A stretch of 64,000 nt of DNA, taken from assembly GCA_963573385.1 (NCBI GenBank), contig CAUYLG010070401.1, positions 97,464 to 161,463 of the forward strand, given 5' to 3'. Source of the stretch: Cacajao melanocephalus (taxonomy: Eukaryota; Chordata; Mammalia; Primates; Pitheciidae). The notes under the pieces were generated by a model. That model searched no databases and was not told the DNA's origin. It saw nothing but the letters and a program-made list of their open reading frames with translations. How positions within the stretch are numbered: the stretch's first letter is position 1; the number at the start of each line of letters is the position of its first letter. This document shows, one piece after another, positions 49,985 through 64,000 of the stretch. The position numbers were made by a program, and so were the translations under genes.

Positions 49985-50270
49985 GTTATTATTAACAAAA
50001 TATTGTAAATAACTTGTGTCTGTTAGAGGAGATTACTTGAATAAGTTACAGACCATCCAAAATGTAGAATATGAAGTAGTAGTTAGACATGATGGGGTAG
50101 GTCTATTACTGTGGAAAAATCTAAGAATTATTACTATGGTAGGAAAAGCAACTTGCAGAGCCATATGGATGTTATGATTGCACTTATACAAAAGAGAGAA
50201 AACCTGAAAGTATGGATTTGTGTTTGTACATAAATGTATGAAGGACATTAAACTGTTGACAATAGCTGTC
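49985..50270 (+). mobile_element. L1M fragment
   Basis: 'tgttcagtgttattattaac', 'ccatatggatgttatgattg' and 'aaagtatggatttgtgtttg' look like an old L1 3' region. Confidence 0.4.
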
Positions 50271-50274
50271 CAGG

Positions 50275-50681
<407 letters not shown>

Positions 50682-50689
50682 TCAACTGC

Positions 50690-50870
50690 GTAATTTTAAA
50701 GTAATAGTAATATATGGTTGGAAAGTGTAAGAATAGAGGAAGATCTGAAAAGATACACAAAAAAATTATCAGTGGTTTCCACGAAGGAAGAGGGATTGGG
50801 GCTTGGGGTGATGGGTACTTTTCTCCATTTCCTTTATATTTCTTGGCATTGACTTTTTTCTTTCATAATG
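50690..50870 (+). mobile_element. L1M/L2 3' scrap
   Basis: 'atcagtggtttccacgaagg' and 'ctccatttcctttatatttc' fit an old LINE 3' end. Confidence 0.4.
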
Positions 50871-52330
50871 CCCACACATGAACTACCTTCGTGATTAAAA
50901 CAGCAACATCAAAAGCCCAGGCTGGTTGGTAGCAGCCTCTGCTTTTCTCCAGTCCTCTGCTGTCTCTCCACACCAGCTCTCTGTTCTCTTATGTAAGGAT
51001 CCTACTCACATCCAAAGCCCAGAAACTCAAAGCCCTGGATAATACCAGCCTCGTTTCTCCTTTTACCAAAGAGGATGAAACTGATATGCTGAGACACAAC
51101 CTCCGGGCTGCGAAAGTGGACTCAGGTGACCTGGATCCTAGGCCCGTCCTCTCCCACCTTCAATTTCCAGAGATAACCCCAAGGAGAGGGAGTGCCAAGG
51201 GCTGTTTCCACCAGGCTAGGGAGGTCAGGACTTGGAGGGTGGCCAGCCAGGCAGCATGGCCGTGAAGCCACAAATTAATGTTATCAATGTAGCATCAAAT
51301 GAGGGAACAATAAACCCCATCATTTGCTGAGTTCCCTCTGGGCTCCACTTCAAGCGCCCTTCCTAGACAATGGCTGGTCACAGACCCACACAGACGCTGC
51401 CAGGTTTTCCAGAGAGACAGCAACAGAGCACTGGGCCAAATTGGCCTCCGGTGGCCAACACACTGGGATTCACCTTTAATGACTTATCCCCTCAAGGAGG
51501 CAGCTTGGGAACCCTCCCAGGGCCCAGGAGCGCAGCATGCTGGAAGATCTTTGTCTCTGAAGCTGATCAGGTGGCAACTGTGTAGTAGAGGTGGGGCACT
51601 GGCTTGGAAGCAGGAAACCGGGATTTCAGGATCCAGTACTGCCACCATCTTGTTTTGTGACCCTGGCAACTCACTAGGTCCTGTGAGTCTGGGAGTCAGG
51701 GGGCCAAGGGGATAGGGAGCAGACAGGGACCTCAGTATCTGGGGGAGAAAGAGTGATGTCAAGCCCCCTCCCCCATCATGGCTTTCTGAATCCTAGATGT
51801 TGGTGAAGCTGCTGTTTCCTCTTCCCCAGCAGCTGCTGCCTGCCTGTCTCCATGGCAACCAAGCCAAAAGACTAATTTGCCAGGGTCCAGGCTCTGGAAC
51901 TCCTACCTTGTAGCTGGGTTTTCAATTTGTCTTTCCGGAAGTCAGGCCATTGCCACTCCCTAGAGCCTCTGATGCATCCCCTAGCCATTGCATGGGAGTA
52001 GCAGGTCCTGGGCCAGCCAGAAAGAACACTCCACTTATCCGTTAGAAACCTCATCCACTCGGGAAGAGAACAAACAGTCTTATACCCAGCGCTTTGTCAT
52101 CACTGGTGATTTGTGTTTCAAAGACCGCTGTCCCTCCTGTAACCGCTCTGGGCTGCTAAGCAGGGATTTGCAAGAGCAGATGGCTTAGGGAACTGGTCAT
52201 ATGCAACAAAGTCTCCAATCTTATCGTACCCTTTCCATTTCCTCAGGCTTCTTCCTGCTCTCCGCTGGCCTATGGCTGGGTCCAGAAGTCCTGCTGTGGC
52301 TTGTCTGGTTCTAATCAGACTAAAACAAAA
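50870..52330. other. Repeat-free interval, no gene recognised
   Basis: About 1.46 kb without a recognisable repeat, unusual for this neighbourhood. 'cacaaattaatgttatcaat' near 51270 is AT-rich and homeodomain-like. Possible regulatory DNA; no exon seen. Confidence 0.4.
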
Positions 52331-52332
52331 AA

Positions 52333-53254
<922 letters not shown>

Positions 53255-53269
53255 CAGTTATCTTTTTCT

Positions 53270-53400
53270 ATGTGTGCTCTCATACCCCCATTATAACCTT
53301 CTGGAGGACAGGGATTATGGGGCCTGTCCATTCTGAGGACATAGCTCACTGCCTTGTATATAGTACATGGGTTCATGAACATGTCAACAGCACAGAAAGC
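53270..53400 (+). repeat. L2 3' fragment
   Basis: 'ttctggaggacagggattat' and 'catgggttcatgaacatgtc' fit an L2 3' end. Confidence 0.45.
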
Positions 53401-53404
53401 ACAT

Positions 53405-54150
53405 TTATGTGCCAACCAAAAAATCTGACTGGAGTTAGGAGACCTGTTCTCGGCCTGGCCCTGCAGTGAACTTGCAGTACAGGTTTGAGCAAGTCTACTG
53501 CCTTTTCTGGGCCTTCCTATCCCCCTCTGAAGTGAGTAAATTGGACTGTGATCTCTAAAGGGTTCTCCTCAGCTCCAACTGTCTCTCCAAGAGAGAAATC
53601 TACAAAGCTCTCTATAGGAGGAACTAGGTCAAGATCCGAAGTTCTCTTCATATAAGGTTGTAGTGCATTATGGTTAAAATTAGTCCAGGTTGGACCTGGG
53701 ACAGTGGCCTGGTATATGCTGGACCCAATGGAAACCAACTCCTGCCATGTTGACTAGGCTGGAACCCTGCCTGTTGTGGAGAATTATACTAGTCAGCAGC
53801 AAACCAATGCAACTAGACCCTTCTGCTCTCAGGAACCACCAACAACTAGTACCAGGTGCTCACAGAGAAGATGCGACCTGGACTCAGGTCATAACCTGGA
53901 CAACACTGCACTGAGTTGGAAGCCTAAGGTTCCAGCACACGTCCAGCTAGCAGCTGAGATCATTTCCTAAAAATCTGGCTTCACATGGGCCCTCACATCA
54001 AAGCTCCATAGCTGAGTTCGTTTACATGGGCTTCTTCCTTGCAGCCCAGAGAGGCAAACCAGTACACATAAATGTATGTGCCTAAACATGTCCCAAAAAG
54101 AACTCCAGGGTGACCAGCAGGCTCCGTTCCCACAGTAAGAAATAGCCATC
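53405..54150. other. Intergenic, no gene recognised
   Basis: Possible MIR scrap near 53440-53560; the rest is unrecognised. Confidence 0.4.
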
Positions 54151-54154
54151 ATGG

Positions 54155-54459
<305 letters not shown>

Positions 54460-54489
54460 TCAAACTTTCTTCAGGTAACCCATGCCCCA

Positions 54490-54712
54490 GCTATGCTAAA
54501 TGACTCACATGCTCTTCAAGGCCTTTGTGCGTGATGTTTCCTCTGCCCTTTCCCTCCTCCCTCCCCCTTCCATCAGCCCCCTACTCATCCTCCTCTTGTG
54601 GGGTCTTTTCTGGCTCCAACTGTTGCTCACTGCCACCAACCTCACATTCCACAGCATCTGTGGATACCTCAGTGAAGGGTTCCCTGACCGTGGTCATCTC
54701 TTTAAAAGGCCT
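54490..54712 (+). repeat. L2 fragment
   Basis: 'tcaaggcctttgtgcgtgat', 'ctgtggatacctcagtgaag' and 'ggttccctgaccgtggtcat' match L2 text. Confidence 0.6.
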
Positions 54713-54717
54713 CACAT

Positions 54718-55165
54718 CAGCTGGGTTCAGTGGCTTATGCCTGTAATCCTAGCACTTTGGGAGGCCAAGGTAGGAAGATCCCTGAGGCCAGGAGTTTAGG
54801 ACAAGCCTGGGCAACATAGTGAGACCCTGTTTCTATAAGATATTTAAAAATTAGCTGGATGCAGTGGTACGGGCCTGCAGTCTTGGCTACTCAGAGGCTG
54901 AGGTGGAAGGATTGCTTGAGCTCTGAGACCAGGAGTTTGAGACCAATCTGGGCAACATAAGGAGACCCTGTCTGCACAAAAAATTAAAAAAAAAATAGCC
55001 AAGCATAGTGGTAATCACCCATGGTCCCAGCTGCTCAGGAGGCTGAGGTGGGAGGATCACTTAAGCCCAGAAGGTCAAGGCTGCAGTAAGTTATGATTGT
55101 GCTACTGCAATCCAGCCTGGGCGATAGAGGGAGACCTTGTCTCAAAACAAAATAAAACAAAAATA
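54718..55165 (+). repeat. Trimeric Alu
   Basis: About 450 bp within one target-site duplication ('aaaaggcctc(a/c)catc' at about 54704 and 55167). Left arm to 54845, an extra arm from 'aaaaattagctggatgcagt' with a second 'gaccaggagtttgagaccaa' and a second A-rich linker near 54985, then a normal right arm. It has three arm units instead of two. Confidence 0.88.
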
Positions 55166-55189
55166 AAAGGCCTCCCATCTATATGTCAT

Positions 55190-55335
55190 AATTATTTGTT
55201 TGAATCTGTCACTCTTCCCTTTGAATTCCTCAGAGTCTGGAGTTTTTCTTGCATCCCCAGTACCTAACACAGAGTCTGGCACAGGGAAAGTATTCAACCA
55301 ACATTTTTCTAGCATTGCTTGAATTAATGAAAGAA
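55190..55335 (+). repeat. L2 3' end
   Basis: 'cttgcatccccagtacctaa', 'cacagagtctggcacaggga' and 'tgcttgaattaatgaaagaa'. Confidence 0.55.
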
Positions 55336-55429
55336 ATGAAAGAAGCAACTTGAGGGCCAGTGGCTCTCATTTCTGTATGAAGATGTTCAGAATCATGTCT
55401 TGGGTTTGTATTGTACTTTCAACATTCTC

Positions 55430-55600
55430 AAAGTGTTTCTGACGTTGCTTGTTTCATTTGATTCTCATCATGCCCAGAAAGTAGGCAGGGAAGGGAACGT
55501 GACTCCCTATAGCTAACAAGGACCCCAGACACAGAGAGGTACAGTGACCTGCTGAAGGTCACAGAAGAGATGGCAGCTGTTGGTGGAGCATTCCTACCTC
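55430..55600 (-). repeat. MIR SINE (antisense)
   Basis: Minus-strand 'TGTGACCTTCAGCAGGTCAC' with 'CTGTACCTCTCTGTGTCTGG' is the MIR core. Confidence 0.55.
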
Positions 55601-55639
55601 TTTATCTGAGGCTGGGGCTCATTCCACCCCCTCCACTGC

Positions 55640-56000
55640 TGATATGGTTTGCCTGTATCCCCACCCAAATCTCATCTTGAACTGTAGTTTCTGTAATTCT
55701 CACATGTTTTGGGAGGGACTGGGTAGAAGGTAATTGAATCATGGAGGGCAGTTCCCCCATACTGTTCTCATGGTAGTGAATAAGTATCACAAGATCTAAT
55801 GGTTTTATAAGGGGAGACCCTTTCACTTGGCTCTCATTTTCTCTCTTGTTCTCCACCATGTAAGATGTGTCTTTCACCTTCCACCACGATTGGGAAGCCT
55901 CCCCAGCCACATGAAACTGTGAGTCCGTTGAACCTTTTACTTTACCAATTACCCAGTTTTGGGTATGTCTTTATCAGCAGCTTGAGAATGGACTAATATG
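55640..56000 (+). mobile_element. Solo THE1/MST-type LTR (ERVL-MaLR)
   Basis: 361 bp starting 'TGATATGGTTTGCCTGTATC' and ending 'gagaatggactaatatg'. It contains the family's 'ggaggtaattgaatcatgg'-like block ('aaggtaattgaatcatggag'), 'ccccagccacatgaaactgt' and 'gggtatgtctttatcagcag'. Exact 5-bp target-site duplications ACTGC lie at 55635-55639 and 56001-56005. The length suits THE1. No internal retroviral sequence remains, so it is a solo LTR made by recombination. Confidence 0.93.
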
Positions 56001-56189
56001 ACTGCCTTCCTGATATTCCTGTAAACCTCCTGTATAAAAGTTGCACTAGGAAAAGGAAAGAAGCTTTGTCTCCAAGGATCATCTGACCCACTTGGGGAAA
56101 CCTCTCCTTCTTAGCAAAAATCCAGATCCACAGCCCCAAGGAAGGAAGGAAGCATCTATAATAGCGGATGCACAGGTCTCAGAGCCAGC

Positions 56190-56300
56190 AAGCTGAGCTC
56201 TGGCCTTGAGATTTCCACTTTCTCTGAGCCTCAGTTTCCTGAGAAGTGACAAGTGCCTGCTTCACAGGGCTGAAAGGGCTTTATGCCCTGTAAAGTATCA
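56190..56300 (+). repeat. MIR fragment
   Basis: 'ctgagcctcagtttcctgag' and 'tgcttcacagggctgaaagg' match the MIR core and 3' part. Confidence 0.6.
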
Positions 56301-56554
56301 TACGCATGTGAGGGGAAAGACAGAAACGACACGGCACACACAAAGAAAGGTATCCGATGCAGGCTAGGATGTGCCCTGAATGGAGCTCAGTGTGCAGAGG
56401 TCACTAGCACAGCCACAGGGCAGGCTGCCTTCTGTCAGACTCTTTCACTGCCCTATTTCCAACTAAGGGAGAGCAGCGTAGACAGTTCCACTTCCACCTA
56501 AACCTGCAAGAAGGCATTTTCCTAAATTCTTTGACTCCATAAAGATGTTCTGGG

Positions 56555-56848
56555 CAGGGTGCAGTGGCTCACACTTGTAATCTCAGCACCTTGGGAGACC
56601 AAGGTGGCAGATTACAAGGTCAGGAGTTTGAGACCAGCCTGGTCAACATGGTGAAAGCCCATCTCTGCTAAAAATACAAAAATTAGCGGGACATAGTGGT
56701 GGGCGTCTGAAATCTCAGCTATTCGGGAGGCTGAGGCAGAATTGCTTGAACACAGGAGGTGGAGGTTGGTTGCTGTGAGCTGAGATCATGCCACTGCACT
56801 CCAGCCTGGGCAACAGAGCAAAACTCTGTCTCAGGAAAAAAAAAATGA
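56555..56848 (+). repeat. Alu element
   Basis: 'gggcagggtgcagtggctca' to 'aaaactctgtctcaggaaaa'. Confidence 0.93.
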
Positions 56849-56849
56849 T

Positions 56850-57240
56850 CTGCTTACTGGTAGCTTATAGATTCACAAGGCTGTGACCAGCCTCCCCACA
56901 TTACCCTGTGACCATTTTGCTACTTAGTTTCCCCTCCATGGGATGGATAGGGGGCCCATAACACACAGCACCAACCCTACTGATCTTTATCAGGGTAGGG
57001 AGTAGAGGCAAGGTTAGCATGTGCAGAGCCTGAGGGACAATTACTTGTCTGAAGGCCCCAGGAAAAGTCACACTCCCCTCTTCAGTTACTCTTCATCAAA
57101 TCTTGTAAGGCTTAGAGGAGGATAGAATGAAATCACTGGCTGCATGAGAATTTACACCCTCTCTCTGGAAATGGCCAGTTGCCAGACCACAGTTATTTTT
57201 TATTATGTTCCCATTATTTTAGGTCATGAGTTCAGTCTCT
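56850..57240. other. Intergenic, no gene recognised
   Basis: No repeat or gene recognised. Confidence 0.4.
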
Positions 57241-57245
57241 GTTCT

Positions 57246-57546
<301 letters not shown>

Positions 57547-57584
57547 AGTCTCTGTTCTTACACAATTAACTTCATCCAGAGGTG

Positions 57585-57780
57585 GGAAAATCTATTCCAA
57601 AACTGTAGACAAACAGCACCACTCATTCTAGCCAGCACCACTCCCAAAGTACCATGTGGTAAATATCTGTTTGCTTGTCCTGTCCACAAGCCAATGAACT
57701 CCTTGAAGATGAGGAATCTACCCTATTCATGTAACTATTTCCTGTAACTGGCATAATGCTGTCATATTGTAGACATTTAA
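57585..57780 (+). repeat. L2 3' end
   Basis: 'caatgaactccttgaagatg', 'ctggcataatgctgtcatat' and 'tgtagacatttaataattag'. Confidence 0.5.
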
Positions 57781-57787
57781 TAATTAG

Positions 57788-58140
<353 letters not shown>

Positions 58141-58169
58141 TATATATCATCTTGTTTAATCTTTACAAT

Positions 58170-58300
58170 AATGCTGCTGAGTGGAAATACTATTATTATT
58201 CCTATTTTACAGATGAGGAAACTGAGACTCAGAAAGGCAAAGTAACTTGTCTAGGGTAACACAGCTAGCAAGTAGCAGAATCAGAATTAGACTGACTAGA
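58170..58300 (-). repeat. MIR SINE (antisense)
   Basis: Plus-strand 'tttacagatgaggaaactga' and 'ggtaacacagctagcaagta' are the reverse complement of the MIR core. Confidence 0.65.
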
Positions 58301-58315
58301 CTAGTTTCAGAACTA

Positions 58316-58658
<343 letters not shown>

Positions 58659-58659
58659 C

Positions 58660-60095
58660 CTTTGCTTCACAGTGCCATCTCTGAATGGTTCCAGCTGAGA
58701 GGCAGAGGCCAGCTCTGATTCTCTATCCTGTATTCCTGACCCTGTCTGAGGCTGTTACCCTTTCTTTTTTCCCAGTTAACCTCAGTTATTCTCCTGTTTT
58801 CCCAAGAGCAGAATAGAGCATTTATTTTTTTCCCCTGGTGCCTTTCCTTACACTTGATATCTGCAATGGTGGTGGCAAGGATTTCTTATCACGTGCACAA
58901 GGGCTAACTGAAAAGTAAAAATTCATATTGATGAAAACAATGAAGCAGTTGAGGGACACCTCAGGCTCCAGCCTGTACTCAGGGGAGCCTCACATCCTAA
59001 TCTGGATTTGTCACTGGCTCCCTCCCCAGCGGGGCTCATATGACTGTCTGTAAAATGATGATAATAATGTTGACCTTTCTCAAGGGAAGGAGAAGGAGAG
59101 GAGGCACGTGGGAGGAGTTAAGGCTTTGGACAGGAGAAGATTAAAGATGAAAAGCATGAGTTTCAGGCTGGTTTCTGAGCATGGCATCATTCCTTTCAGG
59201 AGTCGAGTCTCTTAATTCATGTTTATGAGGCTGCTTTTTGGAGTTCCTTGGATTCCCTGTTTTGCTAATTTTCCACTTCCTATAATAAGAGTCAAAGAAG
59301 GGGAGACTGAAGTCCAGAGGGTGCTGAGATTCAAGCCTTTCCCAGGAGACATGAGAGACCCAAAGGCTCACAAAGCCTCCCTACCCCTCAATAAGCAACG
59401 AAGAGTGGGGAAAACAAAAGCAGGAATTGTGGTGACAGCCTGAAAGGTGGCCTCTGCTAGCTCATGGGTAGGAGAATGCCCTGTTGGAAGACAAACAGGT
59501 CATAGGGAGGGAGGCTCTCTGGGAGCTCGGGAGGGGTCTTTTGTCACCTGACTATCCCTCCAGGTCCAGGGAGAAACTGCTAAAGCAAATACTCTCAACT
59601 GAGGATGTGTGGGCTTGGCGAAGATAAAAATGGTATTTAGCAGAAGACAGAAAAATGTATCCAATTCTCAGTTCAGTTATGATTTAGATGCAGCCGTGGG
59701 CAGCATAGCAATGAGCTTCTTATTTTAAGCAAGTGGCAGAGAGATGAAAATAGATCAAGTGTGTTGAATCAAGCCAGGTTTTTGCAATCAGTGAACTAGA
59801 TTTAAGACCACACCTTCATCAAACTATGTGAGGAGTCTTTCTTAAAAATGAAAACCCTCTGTTTTCAGAGAGGGGTGTTCACACTGTTGCAGAGTGAATT
59901 TCATCTAAATCATCGCTAGAGAAGTTCAGATTTCACCTTGGGGCTCGACTCAGGAAGGGAAGGAGAGCTCCAGTCCCTCCCATTGGGCCTCTGGATCCAA
60001 GTAAGACCCTCCAAGAGCATGGGATCCCTGGACTGGATGGGCCCTCATGATTATCTAGCAAAAGCTATGACAGTGGTTCCCATTTATATATTTGA
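58660..60095. other. Repeat-poor interval, no gene recognised
   Basis: About 1.4 kb without a recognisable Alu or L1. Open frames are short. No gene or strong signal. Confidence 0.45.
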
Positions 60096-60101
60096 CACTA
60101 A

Positions 60102-60469
<368 letters not shown>

Positions 60470-60470
<1 letters not shown>

Positions 60471-60615
60471 AGGGTTTTCTTTACTATACCACAGAGGCCT
60501 TTGCTCAGTTGTCACTTCTCAGTGAGGATGCCCTGACTACCTCATTTCACCATGTGATACCCCATCCCTGGCACTCCTTATGCCCCACTACTGTTTTATT
60601 TATCTTAAAAGCATC
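60470..60615 (+). repeat. L2 fragment
   Basis: 'ggcctttgctcagttgtcac', 'tcagtgaggatgccctgact' and 'atccctggcactccttatgc'. Confidence 0.65.
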
Positions 60616-60621
60616 CGAAGG

Positions 60622-60918
60622 CTGGGGGCAGTGGCTCACACCTGCAATCTTAGCACTTTGGGAGGCCAAGGCAGGCAGATTGCTTGAGCTGAGGAGTTCA
60701 AGACCAGTCTGGGCAACATGGTGAGACCCCATCTCTATAAAAAAATAAACAAAAAAATTAGCCAGGCATGGTGGCGTGCACCTTTAGGCCCAGCTACTCC
60801 AGAAGCTGAGGTGGGAGGATCGCCTGAGCCCTGGAGGTCAAGGCTGCAGGGAGCCATGTTTGCCCCACTGCACTCCAGCTTAGGTGACAGAGGGAGACCC
60901 TGTCACACAAAAAAATAA
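60622..60918 (+). repeat. Alu, AluJ-like
   Basis: 'ggctgggggcagtggctcac' to 'gacagagggagaccctgtca'. Confidence 0.92.
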
Positions 60919-61035
60919 AAACAAAAAGAGCAACAGATCTACTGGATTTACTTTTTTACTCTCTCTTTCACGCATCAAACTCTAGAACCTGCATGTTTTC
61001 TTTTCTTTTCTCTCCTCTTCTTTTCTTTTCTTTCT

Positions 61036-61327
<292 letters not shown>

Positions 61328-61429
61328 AAACTGCGGATTTTCTAAGGGATCATTGTGTTGTTTTTTATCAAAGGCCGCATGCATGTCAGTCAGCTTTACA
61401 ACAGAAAATCAGGAGAGAGGTTCTTCATC

Positions 61430-61589
61430 ATTCACTCATTCACTGAATATTCATTTATTTGTTTATTGTCTGTTTTCATCCCCTAGAAGCCAGGCTCCAT
61501 GAGGGTAAATATTTTTTACTGGTATCCCTGGTACCTAGAAGAATATCTGGAAAATTAATGAATATTCAGTGAATAAGTGAATGTTGAAT

Positions 61590-61590
<1 letters not shown>
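61430..61590 (+). repeat. L2 3' fragment
   Basis: 'ctagaagccaggctccatga' and 'ggtatccctggtacctagaa' fit L2; then 'aatgaatattcagtgaataa'. Confidence 0.5.
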
Positions 61591-62675
<1,085 letters not shown>

Positions 62676-62832
62676 AAAGCCACTTTAAAGCAGTATTCTT
62701 TAACTTGTCCAAAATGGTAAATTGGGGCAAGATTCTTGACCTCAGTGGGGATTAAATGAGGTAATTGATGCATGCATAGCCCCCCTCAGTATAATGCCTG
62801 GAACGTGGGGCCCACATGATGTTCACTAGTAA

Positions 62833-63147
<315 letters not shown>

Positions 63148-63292
63148 ACTCTTTTCTGAAAATACAGCAAACGCTATGAACTGTCTCTCCAGAAAATACA
63201 CATTTGATCATACACTCAAAATTTTGCATACAATATCAGAGGAAAAGAGCCCTGCAGAGGTCTGTTGAACTGGGGTTAAGAACAAGTGCTGG

Positions 63293-64000
<708 letters not shown>

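Overview
This is a primate nuclear genomic window. It holds more than fifty Alu copies, MIR, L2 and L1M fragments, a THE1/MST-type LTR, two CpG-rich islands and a single multi-exon protein gene with GT-AG introns. The gene is stathmin 1 (STMN1), on the minus strand. Its exonic protein sequence is identical to human stathmin as I recall it. The exon-1 hairpin corresponding to hsa-mir-3917 has an identical 20-nt mature sequence but about four differences from the recalled human hairpin. The 5' UTR part of exon 2 also looks slightly different from the human mRNA I remember. I therefore favour a catarrhine primate, possibly an Old World monkey rather than human; this is inference from memory, not from an alignment. 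In human, STMN1 lies at 1p36.11 between PAQR7 and PAFAH2.

Layout. 1-25.4 kb: intergenic DNA downstream of STMN1, with MIR/L2 relics, a GC-rich minisatellite (1.44-1.66 kb), a purine tract (4.3 kb), a probable LTR (5.2-5.8 kb), an L1M 3' end (7.7-8.65 kb) and scattered Alus. 25.4-31.49 kb: STMN1, five exons, minus strand. The CDS is 13 + 173 + 192 + 72 nt, giving 149 residues plus stop. The CpG island at 30.5-31.65 kb carries the exon 1 promoter and, within intron 1, a second CCAAT/GC-box/CHR-like cluster. The mir-3917 hairpin straddles the exon 1 splice donor. 31.7-46 kb: upstream intergenic DNA, heavy in Alus from 35 to 45 kb. 46.2-47.2 kb: a second CpG-rich island with no recognisable gene. 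47.7-51 kb: L1M and Alu mosaic. 52.33-52.49 kb: a monomer resembling 7SL RNA. 54.7-55.2 kb: a trimeric Alu. 55.64-56.0 kb: a solo THE1/MST LTR with exact 5-bp target-site duplications. 63.67-64.0 kb: the 5' part of an intronless, open RPL10A retrocopy that runs off the window.

I found no undescribed protein system. The most interesting non-standard signals are four inverted-repeat footprints of the kind produced by replication template switching, three of them inside Alus and one at an L1/Alu junction; several structurally rearranged Alus; the dual promoter and miRNA arrangement at STMN1; and the orphan CpG island. Almost all long open reading frames here are Alu-derived or arise in CpG-island sequence. 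Repeat boundaries are approximate, within about 10 bp, unless a target-site duplication is quoted.
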